Part shown: piece by piece, positions 33,580-45,330 of the stretch
Layout: every line of letters starts with the position of its first letter
Numbering within the stretch: the first letter of the stretch is position 1
NCBI GenBank assembly: GCA_037974335.1
Contig: CM075734.1
Coordinates: 28,835,695 to 28,899,694, forward strand
Reading direction: 5' to 3'
Source of the DNA: Prionace glauca
Lineage: Eukaryota; Chordata; Chondrichthyes; Carcharhiniformes; Carcharhinidae
Length of the DNA: 64,000 nt
Made by a program: the position numbers and the translations under genes
The notes under the pieces: generated by a model
Databases searched by the model: none
Seen by the model: only the letters and a program-made list of their open reading frames with translations
What the model was told of the DNA's origin: nothing

Positions 33580-35935
33580 AGCTCCATAAAAATCTCTAGA
33601 ATAGACAGGCAGGCAGGGCGAGAATGAGCTCACGACCAGCTCCCTGATGTTCTGAGGATGACCTGGGGAGGCTGCTGGATGCAGCAGAGATGAGGCAGGA
33701 TACACGCTTCCTCCCAGGAGGACATAGACTGGAGCGGGGAGAGGGGTGGCCGATGGAAATGTGGCCTGGGAGGAGGGCAGTGGCCCCTCGAACCATGAAG
33801 CAGTGTTGGAAAAAACTCAATGACATCATCCATGCAGCAAAGGTAAGTGCTGCATCCCATTTAGCATGTTCCTCCATTCCCAGCATCCAACATGCTTCCA
33901 GCTTCTGTGCCCCAAACACCTCCTTCCTTTCCCCACAATGAGCCCCACTGGGTTTGCCCTCTAAGGGTCACCACCTGATTCTCTGCAGGAACCATGCCAC
34001 CATTTATTCTGTGAGAGGGTGATGGTGGTGAGCTAGACCTCTGGGTCCTCACCCCCTTCGATGAATGGGCACTGGAGCTCTCTAGAGAAGGGAAAACGCG
34101 GGCTGTCAGCAACAACATGGTCAGGCTGCCATCCAGACGTGAGCACTTGTCATTCCTACACTCACTTTGAGGCAACTTCTTGGGGGCACGAGTTTTGGGT
34201 GCAAGGAGCAAAGTGTAAAGGAGATGTACGAGGCACGTTTATTTGCATAGAGAGGGTAGTGGGTGCATGGAACTCACTGCCGGGGAAGGTCGTGGGTGCA
34301 GAAATGATAGGGACATGTAAAGGGCATCTGTACAGCTACCTGAAGGGGCAGGGAATAGAGGTATATGGCCCCTGGAATGGTAGGGGCAAACAAATCAAAT
34401 GGGCAGCCTGGTTGCTACAGGGTTGGTGGGCTGAAGGGCCTGTTCCTGTGATGTAATTTTCTGGGTTCTTTCTTCTACGTTCAATGGAGAAATGTGAATC
34501 ACGCATCCTGGATTCCTCTCCCTCCCTTGCACTTAACCTTGTGTCCTGTGTAGCAGGGACTGATCCGGATGCCTCAGTGGCTTCTGGACTGAAGGCCCCA
34601 GCTACAGCTCCCATCCATCCTGCGAAGGATAGCCTGGACAAGTCCTCGGAGGATATGGGTGAAGGGAACTCCAAGGGTGGCACTGTTTATCCATCAGCTC
34701 CCCATCGCAGAAATTGACATTTTGGTGGATCCAGTTAGTGTTGAGGCTTCTGGGTCACAATCTGGTGAGCATGACGCATCTGCTGATGTACATCGGGTGG
34801 AGGAGGGAATGTCCAAGGCCGCTGGCATGCGAGGGCCTGCCGGAGGCGAGGGCTCAGAGGCCCCAATATGCATGCTGGGCCTGTGAGATTACTTCTCCCT
34901 CAGCTGCTGGAAATGCAGTATCAGAGTCAGGGAATGCAGGAGGGGCTGACAGCCACACTAGACCAACTGCGAGGCTGCTGGGAGGAGTCCCAAAGCTTGA
35001 TTGTCTTGCGTGGTTCCCAGGCCAACACTGCAAGGATGGCATCTGCAGTGGAAAGCCTAGGTCAGGGGATCCTCACCATGGGTGGCAGGCTCCAAGCTAT
35101 GGCCAAGTCACAGCAGGCCATAGTGGAGGGACTGAGCTGGTTTCTTGAGATTCTGCAGCCCATGGCTGAGAGGCTCATGAGCTTGCAGGAGACAACGGGA
35201 CAGCGCAGAGACACAGCAGGCAACGGCAGCAACCCTTGAGAAAGTGGCCCAGCCTCAGTGGGCCACAGCTGAGGGCTGCAGCCATTGAGAGATGGCGCAT
35301 GACTCAAGTGGCCATCGCGGAGGGGTCAACCACCATGGGTAGGATGCAGGTGGTCCTCCAGGACTGGCAGTGCCAGGTGACACCGGAACTTCTGGACCTC
35401 ACTGCAGAAGTGCTGGCGTCCCATGGAGTGACCCAGGGGCCAAAAGGGAGCCCAAGGGAGGAGGAAGGACTCGAGCCCATGCCAGGGCCTTCCATGCCAG
35501 GAGACTGTGGCTAGGGCAACAGCTTACGACTCCCCACTTCCTAACAGCGGGGCATCTCAGGGGCAGCGGGTTGGGTAGGGTGTTATGGAAACATCGCAGG
35601 CGCCTGGAAGCAGGCCAGGACCCTCAAGGTCCAGGATCTCCAGAGGACGCCTGCCATGCGCATCACAGGCCGTGGGGTGAGGTTGGCAGCTGGCCTCCTC
35701 CATCTCTAATGTACATCTGGGGAGTCACTGAGACATAGTGGTAGGCCACGAAAGGTTAGGAAGTTGTAGTTGCACTGAGATGGCACTGGTGAAGGGCTGC
35801 ACTGGTTAGAAAGATATTTAAGCACCTTAACATTTTCTTTTCATAAGTTTTTATGTTACAACAGCTTATCTGAATGCCTTCATTGTAAATAAATGTTTCT
35901 TCTCAACAACCACCTACAAGTTGTCTCGAATATGA
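33580..35935 (+). other. Intron-bearing coding-like relic (possible Myb/SANT-type protein)
   Basis: Several + strand segments look like exons of one old gene or transposon ORF. 33690-33842 encodes RFLPGGHRLERGEGWPMEMW then TMKQCWKKLNDIIHAAK, resembling a Myb/SANT-like helix, and ends at a good donor (AAAG|GTAAGT, 33843). After an intron holding a LINE piece, 34552-34710 (CAG acceptor) and 34868-35239 (Gln/Ser/Met-rich, coiled-coil-like: LQAMAKSQQAIVEG, PMAERLMSLQ) follow, and AATAAA (35888) lies near the end. Accessory Myb-like genes of Harbinger-type DNA transposons have such a layout, but I see no transposase or terminal repeats. Reading frames are broken. Low certainty. Confidence 0.35.
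34205..34470 (+). mobile_element. CR1 LINE 3' end fragment
   Basis: Encodes KCKGDVRGTFICIERVVGAWNS-like and KVVGAEMIGTCKGHLYSYLK-like pieces and ends GGTGGGCTGAAGGGCCTGTTC ... GGGTTCTTTC, the end of a CR1-type LINE. It sits in the putative intron of the relic at 33580-35935. Confidence 0.75.
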
Positions 35936-36340
35936 TTCCTGCCCCATTGATGATCACCTGATGGATGCCTCATGGTGATACCAGTTGGGATGGCCCCTCA
36001 ATGAAGTGTCACTGAGAAAAAGAAGCCATTGGTCTCTCATACCTCATGAGCGATTACCTCCTGTCTCCCACTCCACCCGCCCCAGGGCCCTGCACAGGGA
36101 TTCCCCTCACCAGTTGTGGTCTCCTACCACTCATGTCAAATGCAACCCGAGTCCCCTCCTGACCGATGATCTTGGTGCGCCCAGTTGAGAATACTTCTCC
36201 TATTCTGGCCATCAACTGATGCCCTAGACCCCTTGTGACTACCGCTGTAAGCCTGTGCCTGCTGTGTACCTTTTTATTGGAATCTGGGTGATATCTGATC
36301 TTCCTCCTTCCTTCTACAAATCCAGCGGAAACATAGGGAT

Positions 36341-36473
36341 GCGTAGGTTAGAGGGATTAGTGGGTATAATATGTAGGGATATGGGGGCAGGGCCTGGGTG
36401 GGATTGTGTTCGGTGCAGACTCGATGGGCTGAAGGGCCTCTTGCTGCACTGTAGGGTTCTATGATATCTATGA
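36341..36473 (+). mobile_element. V-SINE 3' part
   Basis: Only the distal part remains: TAGGTTAGAGGGATTAGTGG, GTGTTCGGTGCAGACTCGAT and the tail GGGTTCTATGATATCTATGA. It lies about 290 bp upstream of the gene 2 leader exon. Confidence 0.8.
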
Positions 36474-36760
36474 ACTAAGTATAAACTAAGAGGAACTATT
36501 TATTCAATGTCATGTCAGCAGCACAAGGATGATCGAGCAAGCTCCACCCAGGGTGGAGCTTGAGTCCTGGGTCACCAAACCTGGTTCTCTTAAAAGGGTA
36601 CATGCTCAACTACATATGGAGCAGTCTTCCTTAATTTCACCGTGGTTTCATATTACTGATCAGTGAAGGAAACTCTTAATCACATACTGAACTAATATTA
36701 GCACCAAGTATTTCAACTGACCAACTGCAACTTAGATAGTTCGAGCCCACAGCGTCCAGC

Positions 36761-36803
36761 ATGATGTTTGTGACTCATCTGACTGCTCTAATTGTTCTTT
36801 TAT
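36761..36803 (+). CDS. TIM-family gene 2, leader (signal peptide) exon
   Basis: ATG at 36761 opens a 43-bp coding piece ending at the donor T|GTAAGT (36804), phase 1. It encodes MMFVTHLTALIVLL, completed as Cys across the splice, then PVPSVRG from the IgV exon: a short hydrophobic signal peptide for entry to the secretory pathway. The first ATG is followed at once by a second, so either could be used. Two decayed relatives lie at 12000-12221 and 12640-12699. The intron to the IgV exon is only 209 bp. No clear promoter motif is visible upstream; the 5' flank includes a SINE end (36341-36473). Confidence 0.85.
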
Positions 36804-37012
36804 GTAAGTTTTTGAGCTTAAAACATAAATTTTCTTACACTGTACTATGTTAAAATAGAATCACTTAATGCAATGCATAAAATGTGGTTGGTGTGTTACT
36901 GACACAATCCAGCTGATAGTTGTGTACTGTGCTGTCTGTTCATTCTCTGCACACTTTCTCTCTCACTGTAATGAAGACTGAATTATTACTGTCTTTATCT
37001 GGATTGTTTCAG

Positions 37013-37360
37013 GTCCAGTCCCCTCTGTAAGAGGATCTGAAGTGCGAGGATTCCTGGGACAGTCAGTCACACTGCCCTGCACATACTCTGTCACACGGGA
37101 TGGTAAAACTGAAATGTGCTGGGGCAGGGGATGGTGCCCTGCATTCGACTGTTCACAAACACTGATTAAAACAAATGGGAAAACTGTAACTTACACAATC
37201 TCCACAAAATTCCATCTTGATGGTAAAATAGAGGAAGGGGATGTATCTCTCACTGTGGACCACCTCAGTGAAGAAGACAGTGGCTGGTATTGCTGCCGCA
37301 TCGAGATAGCCGGCCTTTTTAATGATCAGATAAACCACTCCAATCTGCTGGTTTCGGAGG
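37013..37360 (+). CDS. TIM-family gene 2, IgV exon
   Basis: 348 bp, phase 1 at both ends, between GATTGTTTCAG and GTAAGT. It encodes PVPSVRGSEVRGFLGQ, LPC, MCW, GWC, FDC, EGDVSLTVDHL, DSGWYCC and GLFNDQI: a full V-type Ig domain with the six TIM cysteines and the Asn-Asp of the FG loop. It differs from gene 1 mainly in the CC' loop (GWCPAFDC versus GQCSVFDC) and after the FG loop (INHS versus KVNF), parts that in mammalian TIMs form the ligand-binding cleft. The intron before it matches the gene 1 intron closely. This gene has leader, stalk and transmembrane exons in consistent phases, so it looks functional. Confidence 0.93.
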
Positions 37361-37399
37361 GTAAGTCAGTTTAATGTTATATTTTTCTGTGCACATGAT

Positions 37400-38240
37400 G
37401 CATCGAGATTTTCTGACCTTGCCATTAATAGATCGTGCCAATCGTGGAGAAGAGTGCGCAGTCGGCGAGTCTCCAGTCCTATCCAAATAGTGCAAACCGA
37501 ACCACACCTAAAAAGGCACATTTAAATATGCATAGCCCATTCAACTCCCATGCATGGTGGTCTCTGGCCTTCAGGCACAGCACAATAATGACGAGCATCA
37601 CCACTGAACTTCACTAGCAGAGACCTGGCAACGCCAAGGGGCTCGGAAGTCATTGCAGTCTCAGGTGGTTGTCGGCAGTGCCTATCTGGCAGTGCCCACC
37701 TGATACACTGGCCAGTGGACACCCAGTGGTGCCAGTTGGGCAGTGTGCCAGGGACAATTCCAAGGGGGTGCAGTCTGAATGAGGGCTATAATGGGGAGAG
37801 CAGGGTGGGGAAGGGGAGGGGCTATGCAGAGGGCTATGGGGATTATACAGAAGTGGATCATGTTGGGGAGTCAAGATGGGGAGACATGTCAGGGATCATG
37901 ATAGGGGGACATGTTCAGCGTCAGGCAGGGCGAACCATCAGGAGGGCCCTAATGTCCTGATATCCACATTATGTGTCATGGAGGGAGTGGGAGAGCATGC
38001 TGATGAGGAGCAGTTCTGATGTCTGTGGGAGGGTGAGGGGATCTCCCATTGCAGTGTGAGATCAGGGCACCCTTACGATGCAGCAGCTGAGCGCACTGAA
38101 ACAGCCTGAACAGCATGTTTTGGCCTCTCCCGAATCCGCAGAAAAGTAATTGAATGTGAGAGGATTGTGGTGTGGAGCAGGCCTGAGAGACCGGTCCATT
38201 GATCTTGCCATTACGACACTTAGAATGTTTTTGGGAGAAC
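37400..38240. repeat. Unnamed repeat family R2, copy 1
   Basis: Matches 46980-47990 in order: GGCACAGCACAATAATGACG (versus GGCACCATAATGGTGAG), the CTGGCAGTGCCCA region, GTGTGCCAGGG, then runs of GATGGGGAG/GATAGGGGG words and the GGTCCATTGATCTTGCCATTACGACACTTAG end (versus CACTCCATTGTTCTCGCTGTTATGACACTCAG). No coding content. Confidence 0.6.
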
Positions 38241-38428
38241 GCTACTTATTACTTCTGTTTGTCTCACCTGCTGTTGTTTCCAGTATTTTCTGTTTCTAAA
38301 CCATATGTGGGGTCAGCCACTTGAAGCACGTTTGTTCCCCAAGCCTTTTGGTACCTTGTCGATCCCAGAGATAGGCAGTTGTACAACTCCAACTTGTTAC
38401 ACGGATTCCTCATACTGCAATCCAGAGG

Positions 38429-40185
38429 ACATACATAAGAACATAAGAAATAGGAGCAGGAGTAGGCCCTCTAGCCCTTCGAGCCTGCCCCGCCATTCAA
38501 CAAGATCATGGCTGATCTAAAGCGGATCAGTTCCACTTTCCCACTTTCTCCCCATAACCCTTAATTCCCCTGTCTATCAGAAACCTATCTACCCGTGACT
38601 TAAATATATTCAGCCAGGTAGCCTCCACCACTTCAATGGGCAGAGAATTCCAGAGACTCACCACCCTTTGAGTGAAGAAGTTCCTCCTCAACTCTGATCT
38701 AAACTGCCCCACCCCCCCCTTTATTTTGAGGCTGTGCCCTCTAGTTCTGCTATCCTTTCTAAGTGGGAAGAATCTCTCTACCTCTACCCTATCTAGCCCC
38801 TTCATTATCTTATATGTCTCTATAAGATCCCCCCTCAGTCTTCTAATGAGTACAGACCCAGTCTATTCAATCTCTCTTCATAAGCTAACCCCCTCATCTC
38901 TGGTATCAGCCTGGTGAACCTTCTCTGTACTTCCTCCAAGGCCAATATATCCTTTCGCAAATGCAATGACCAAAACCACACACAGTACTCTAGTTGTGGC
39001 CTCACCAGTGCCCTGTACGGTTGCAGCAAGACCTCCCTACTTTTATATTCTATCCCCCTCGCTATAAAGGCCAACATTCCATTCACCTTCTTGATCACCT
39101 GCTGCACCTGCAGACTGGGTTTTTGTGATTTGTGCACAAGGACCCCCAGGCCCCTCTGCACCATAGCATGCTGCAGCTTTTTGCCCTTTAAATAATAATC
39201 CCTCCTACTATTATTTCTACGAAAGTGGATACCCTCACATTTGTTAACATTATACTCCATCTGCCAGGTCCTCGCCCACTCACTCAGCCTATCCAGATCT
39301 CTCTGCAGACTTTCCGTGCCTTCCACGCAATTCGCTTTTTCGCTCATCTTCATGTCATCAGCAAATTTTGTTACTCTACACTCAGCCCCCTCCTCCCGAT
39401 CGTCTATGTAAATGGTAAACAGTTGAGGCCCCAGAACCGATCCCTGCGGCACTCCACTAGTCACCAACTGCTAACCAGAATAGCACCCATTGATACCAAC
39501 TCTCTGCTTCCTGTTAGATAACCAATCCTCTATCCACACTAACATCTTACCCCCAACTCCGTGCACCCTAACCTTTTGCAACAACCTTTTGTGAGGCACC
39601 TTATTAAACGCCTTTTGGAAATCTAAAAACACTACATCCACCAGTTCCCCTTTGCTTACCGCACTAGTCACATCCTCATAGAAATCCAATAAATTCGTTA
39701 AACACGACTTCGCCTTCACGAATCCATGCTGCGTCTGCTTGATCAAACCGTTCTTTTCTAGGCGTCTTGCTATTTCTTCTTTGATGACGGATTCTAGCAT
39801 TTTTCCAACTATGCACGTTAAGCTAACCAGCCTATAATTCCCTGCCTTTTGTCTGCTACCCTTTTTGTACAGCAGTGTAACATTAGCCGTTTTCCAATCT
39901 TCCGGCAGTTCCCTACAGTCCAGCAAATTTTGATAAATAATTATTAAGGCATCTGCTATCACCTCTGCCATTTCTTTCAGATCCCCGGGATGCATTCCAT
40001 CCGGTCCCGGGGACTTGTCTACCTTCAGTCCCATTAGTCTATCAAGCACTACCTGTTTAGTGACAGTAATTGCATTAAGGACCTCATCTCCTACTATCCT
40101 TCTATCTTTAATATTCGGTAAGCTTTTTGTGTCCTCCTCCGTGAAGACCGACACAAAAATCTTATTTAATGCCTCAGCCAGAGAT
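38429..40185 (-). mobile_element. CR1-clade LINE, reverse, nearly continuous RT
   Basis: On the - strand three long frames run in order: 40154-39471 (DKSPGPDGMHP, EDWKTANVTLLYKKG, QHGFVKAKSCLTNLLDF, VVFLDFQKAFNKVPHK), 39467-38835 (VPQGSVLGPQLF, TKFADDMKM, RPQLEYCVWFW) and 38805-38527 (MKGLDRVEVERFFPL, RTRGHSLKIKGG, FFTQRVVSLWNSLP). The first two are in the same frame with one stop between them; the third is in another frame. The tail, reversed, is TTCTTATGTTCTTATGT. 5'-truncated, moderately young. It sits in the gene 2 intron. Confidence 0.92.
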
Positions 40186-40301
40186 TAGCAATAATTCTCC
40201 CTCCAACACTTATTATAATGTAAGGCCGCTGTTCCATAACTGTAAGTTCTGTAATAACAATCTGTCACTTTCCTCTTTGTTTGGGGTCAGGAAGAGATAA
40301 G

Positions 40302-40632
40302 GAGGGCGGCATGGCAGCACATTGATTAGCACTGCTGCCTCACAGCCCCAGGGACCTCGGTTCAATCCTGGCCTTGGGTGACTGACTGTGCTGAGTGTGC
40401 ACATTCTCCCTGTGTCTGCATGGCTTTTCCCAGGTGCTCCAGTTTCCACCCACACTCCAAAGACTGGCTATGTTAAGTTGCCCCTTAGTGTCCCAAATGT
40501 GGGGGTTAGATGAATTGGCCATGGTAAATGAGGATAGGACGAGAGGGCCTGGGTAAGATACTCTGTCAGAGTCAGTGCAGACTTGGTGGGCTGAATGGCC
40601 TCTCCTGTATATACAGTTTCTATGATTCTATA
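40302..40632 (+). mobile_element. V-SINE (HE1-like)
   Basis: Head GGGCGGCATGGCAGCACATTG, box-B-like GGTTCAATCC, centre with CAGGTGCTCCAGTTTCC (40433-40449), tail ATATACAGTTTCTATGATTCTAT. Inserted in intron copy 2. Confidence 0.88.
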
Positions 40633-40758
40633 AAGTAATATATTTCCAAGATTGATGTGGCTCCAGTGTGACACATCTGGCGATGGAAGTTTAGCACCAG
40701 CTCTGACATTCCTGTGATTTTGCTTTATATTGTGATATATTCCTGAGGGAACATTGAT

Positions 40759-41045
40759 AAAGGGGGGGCGGTTTAGAACGGAGTTGAGGAGGAACTTCTT
40801 CACTCAAAGGGTGGTGAATCTCTGGAATTCTCTGCCCGTTGAAGTGGTGGAGGCTGCCTCGCTAAATATTTTTAAGACGCAGATTGATGGGTTTTTGATA
40901 AGAGAGGGGATTACGGGTTATGGGGAGAGGGCGGGAATGTGGAACTGAGACACGACAGATCAGCCATGATCTTATTGAATGGCGGGGCAGGCTCGAAGGG
41001 CTGGATGGCCTACTCCTGCTCCTATTTCTTATGTTCTTATGTTCT
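40759..41045 (+). mobile_element. CR1 LINE 3' end, with target duplication
   Basis: Encodes FRTELRRNFFTQRVVNLWNS and the VEVVEAASLNIFK block and ends CTTATGTTCTTATGTTCT. CATTGAT flanks it on both sides (40752-40758, 41046-41052). The tandem sister copy at about 43420 shows the uninterrupted site (GGGAACATTAATCCCATCAATCC), which confirms the insertion. Confidence 0.88.
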
Positions 41046-43046
41046 CATTGATCACCTCAATCCTGACTGGTGCATCCAAAACCTGAACCATGGGCAGATA
41101 TTTAGGGGCTGAAATGAATGGTCACAAGTCATGTGCTGGGAAAGAGGGCCTGGGTGAGGGGGTGCAGAGAGGTGTTATCAACTGAGGCTTGTGCCTCTAA
41201 TGGGGACTGGATTCACTGGCCTGTCAATGGAGATGCTCACAGTCCAAAGTAAACAAAATGGAAAACAGACCATCCCGATGTTGGGAGGGGAAAGGCCCTG
41301 AGCTACAGGGCACCATCATCGAGGGGACCGGACTGGGAGAGTATTTAAAGACACCGAGAAGAAATCAGAAAAGGAAGGTTTCAGGGCCACAGTTCTCTGG
41401 ACAGCAGGGATGGGGTTTACTTTGGAGTTCTGCAATTAACCCCTTCAACCTGAACATTGTCTTAATTCTTTCTCCAGGTTAGTTTTTTATCAGCCTGAAT
41501 TAATTATAACGCCAAGCAACTGAGGGGAGTAGTGGGTTCCTGACGTTCCTATTTCTGTCCCAGAATACACACTACCTCTCTCTCTGTGAGTGAGTTGGGC
41601 TGATTGAGATATCTTTGGGATAGTGTAGCTATGTTTAAATTTTAAATGAAATAATATTTGCAAAGCATTCCAAACAAAATACGAATTGAATGCAATTAAC
41701 TGCTGAACTTCAAAATGAAGAAGTCAATGAGAGAGAGAGTTGTGCAATCTGCAATAATGTGGGATATTTGTTTCCCTGAGTTATCACACATTCCAAGTCA
41801 AGCATTTCAGACAGGGCTCCTTTAGGTGGCTGAATGCAAAATTCCACCAGTGGCTGCCAAAACCGTGACAATTAACAGTGTTGACAGCCCCCCCACTTAC
41901 TGTTCCTCCAATTACAGCCTCACGTTTGCTCTACCTCTTTCTGCCTGCTCCTGTTTTCCAAGTTGGGATTTGATTCTCAGTCCCAGTCCCCGTCCCCCCT
42001 TCAACAACCTTCACTCTCTGCAGCAGGAAGTCACATATTGCCCAGTTTTGTGGTTAAATATCCTTTTCACTTAGATGTAACTGTTGTAAGAAGCGTGGCA
42101 CAGCAATGAGAAAGCACTAACCCAAAACCCTAACCACAGTGGAAAAACATAGGGAATTCAACAAGAGGAAACAGAGTGACTGGTGGCTCATGGCGAACAC
42201 TTTATTGTCAGAAGAGTTTTCGGGCATCTGGATAATTGAATGTCTCAGTGGAATGTCTGAATCCATCTGAACCTCTGACAAAGTGTCCGAGCCTTATGTC
42301 CTCGATGTCTTTTCCTTTTGTGGAAAGTGTAAAATTGTGGAAGCAATGAGTATTTGAGATTGGGTGCCAAGATAGTTTCTGAATGAACAATTGCCTTTTG
42401 ACTGGTCAGTGTGAGGGAATAAAGGGAAGTATCCAGTGACAGCGATGTGTCAATAATGGTTTCAAGCCTAACACTAAACCTAACCATAACAATGTTATCA
42501 ATAATATTTTTTAAGGCTAACCTAACCTAACCACAATCTAATCCCAGCCCCAAATGTCATACTGAAATCAAAACTCGAAGTGGGCTTTATAAACAGATAC
42601 ATAGGTTGGAATTTTCCGACCTCACTGTTGCAGGATTACTCGGGGGAATGCAGTGGGTCAACCAAAAGTTCATTCACTTTCAAGCAGACTGGAGCAATCT
42701 GATGGCAGGCGGGGTGAGAAAGTCCTGCTGATAGAGGTCAAAATGCCAATAAGTTCTTATTTGAAACGCTTTTTGAAACAGTTCAACCCGACTGTGGCTA
42801 TTTTTCCACAATCTGGGTGCCCCCAAAGGATGTGAGATGGAAGGTTGAAGGGATTAGAGGAAGGAGTGGGGATGAGGGGCCTGGAAACATCAGAAGCACC
42901 AGGGCCCGCAATTTCTCTCCCTGGCTCTGCTGGGAAATACAGTAAACTCCTGCCATGGTCTCAGAATAAAAACAGAAAATGTAAGGTCTCAATTCCATAT
43001 TTGCAAGTTCTCTAATAACATTCAGTCACTGTCCTCTTTGTAAGAG

Positions 43047-43251
43047 ATGTGGAGATGCCTGCATTAGACTGGGGTAAGCACAGTAAAAAGTCTCTCAACA
43101 CCAAGTTAAAGTCTGATTTATTTGGTAGCACAAACTTTTGGAGTCTCCTCCTTCAGGTGAATCTCACCTGAAAGAGGAGTGAGATTCTGAAAGCTTGTGC
43201 TACCAAATAAATCTGTTGGACTTTAACCTGATGCTGTGAGACTTCTTACCG
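43047..43251. mobile_element. Minimal Penelope-like inverted-end insertion
   Basis: A 205-bp insertion flanked by the perfect 13-bp duplication CTCTTTGTAAGAG (43034-43046 and 43252-43264). It is two PLE end pieces facing each other: AAGTCTGATTTATTTGGTAG ... CAGGTGA on the left and TCACCTG ... CTACCAAATAAATCTGTTGG on the right, so the RNA would fold into one long hairpin. No coding part remains. Confidence 0.88.
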
Positions 43252-43757
43252 CTCTTTGTAAGAGGCCAGGGAGAAATAAGTAATGTCTTTTCAAAACTGA
43301 TGTGGCTTCAGGGTGACATCTGGTTATGGAAGTTTTATGACCACCTCCAATATTCCCTCCAATTTCCCTTTGCCACATGTGGTTTGTTTATTGCATAGTG
43401 CGGTACATTCCTGAGGGAACATTAATCCCATCAATCCTGACTGGTGGATTTAATAATCCAAAACCTGAAATTCCAAGGCTAAAATGAACAGTGAAAAGTC
43501 ATTTGCTGGGAACAGGGCCTGGGAGAAGGGATGCAGACAGTGCTTATCACCAGGACCCATGCTTCTAGTGGGGCATGGCTTCACTGGGGTTATTTAGTGT
43601 CCAAAGCAGACAATCTGAATCATCCCGATTTCTTCTCCATGTTGGGAAGAGGAAGGGCGCAGTCACCATCACTGAGGGGACTAGACTCAGGGACTTAGAA
43701 AAGAGATCAGAAAGAGAGTTCTGGGGCCACATTTGTCAAAACAGCAGAGAGGACTTT

Positions 43758-44073
43758 TCATAGAATCCTTACAGTACATAAGGAGGCCATTTGGCCCATC
43801 AAATCTGTACCTACTACAATCCCACCCAGGCCCTATTACTGTAAATCCATATATTTACCTTGCTAATCCCCCTGGCACTAGAGTCAATTTAGCATGGCCA
43901 ATCCACCTAACCTACACATCTTTGGATTGTGGGATGAAACCGGAGCACCAGGAGGAAACCCATGCAGACACAGGGAGAATGTGCAAACTCAACACATACA
44001 CTGACCAAAGGCTGAACTTGGGTCTCTGGCGTTGTGAGGCAGCAGCGCTAACCACTGTGCCACCATGTTGCCC
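43758..44073 (-). mobile_element. V-SINE (HE1-like), reverse
   Basis: Tail CATAGAATCCTTACAGTACA, centre GGATTGTGGGATGAAACCGG (43924-43943), head CAGCGCTAACCACTGTGCCA. Absent from intron copy 2 at the matching place (41400-41430), so it is younger than the duplication. Confidence 0.88.
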
Positions 44074-44456
44074 CATTTTACTTTGGAGTTCTGCAACTAA
44101 CATCTACAACATGAACTTTATCTTAATTCTTTCTTCAAGTTAATTTTTTGTCAGTCTGAATTAATAGCATGCAACTAAAATGAGTAACGGGGTCCTGATG
44201 TTCACGCTTGTATCCCGGAATACACACTACCCTCCCTTTCTGTTAGTGAGGCGGGCTAACTGAGGTATCTTTGGGATAGTGTAGCTATGCTTAATTTTTA
44301 AATGAAACAATATTTGCAAAGCATGCAAAATAAAATACAAATTGAATGCTGCTAAACTTAAAAATGAAGAAATAAATGAGAGAGTTGTGCAGTCTGCAGT
44401 AAAATGGGACATTTGTTTCCCTGACTTATCATACATTCCAAGTCAGGCATTTTAAT

Positions 44457-44556
44457 GGGATTGAGGGTTATAGATAGGCCTAGTAGGTAGGGATATGATC
44501 AGCCCAACTTGTGGGCTGAAGGGCCTGTTTGTGCTATAGTGATCTATGTTCTATTT
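44457..44556 (+). mobile_element. LINE 3' tail fragment
   Basis: GGGATTGAGGGTTATAGATA ... GTGGGCTGAAGGGCCTGTTT ... GATCTATGTTCTATT is the end of a CR1-type LINE. It is not present in the sister copy near 41820. Confidence 0.75.
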
Positions 44557-45330
44557 CAATTGTCAGCCATTCTAAGGGGCTTTGGCAAAACTGCAGGGGC
44601 TGTGGACAGGGCAAATCCCCAGCTCCAATAGGTGTACTAACAAGTGGAATGTCTGAATTTACCTGGACCTCTGACCAAATGCTTCAGAGTTTTTTTTTGT
44701 TTCTACATCTTTACACTTTCCACAGCAATCAGGATATCACAATGGGTGTGAAGATAGTTCCCTAAATCAACAATTGCTTCTGGTTGCTTTCTGACTAGTC
44801 TGTGAGGGGATAACAATGAGGTCAGTGAAAGCAATGTGTCAATAATGGTTTCAATCCCAACACTAGACCTAACTACAACAATGTTATCAATGATATTTTT
44901 TAAGGCTAACCCTAACCTAATCACAATTTAATCTCAGCCTCAAATTTCATACAGAAACCAAGCCAGGAAATTTGTGGTTGTCTCTGCCGGTGGGATTTTC
45001 TGGTCCCTCTACAATGAATGAAAACTTGGCGAAGTGCTAAATTCTCCACCCTGACCCCTGACTTGCTCTGGTGGTGGTGGTTGGGGGGGAGGTGGTTGGG
45101 GGGGAGGTGGGGGGTTGGTGGTTGAACATTAACAACCAGAAACTTCCGGCCTATAATTTGCAGTGAAATAGACACATAAGTCGTGGTTTTCTGTTGCAGG
45201 GTTAACCATGGGGAATGCAATGGGCCAGCCAAGTTTATCAACTTTTGGCAGTTCTGGAAAAACCTGGCCGAGGGCAGGGCTGAAAAGTCCTAATCATAAG
45301 GGTCAAAATCTCTAAGTTTTTCTAAAGCTT

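Larger units (their letters stand above)
38330..42970 (+). repeat. Intron segment copy 2 (tandem duplicate in gene 2)
   Basis: Corresponds to 14340-14945 in gene 1 and, over a longer span, to 42970-46360. Shared blocks with the latter include ATCCTGACTGGTG, TTACTTTGGAGTTCTGCAA, CTGCAATTAACC...TTAATTCTTTCTCCAGGTTA (41430-41480), AATATTTGCAAAGCAT, CAATAATGGTTTCAA and TTTTTTAAGGCTAACC. A LINE (38429-40185), a SINE (40302-40632) and a short LINE end (40759-41045) have since inserted. Confidence 0.75.

Noticed and set aside
34868-35239. 123-codon frame as a host gene
   Set aside because: It may be part of the relic at 33580-35935 but alone has no recognised domain; overlapping frames on both strands are equally long, reflecting GC-rich composition.
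42480-42540. Telomere-like CCTAACC words (also 44895-44915)
   Set aside because: Only a few irregular repeats, at homologous points of a duplicated intron; not a telomeric array.
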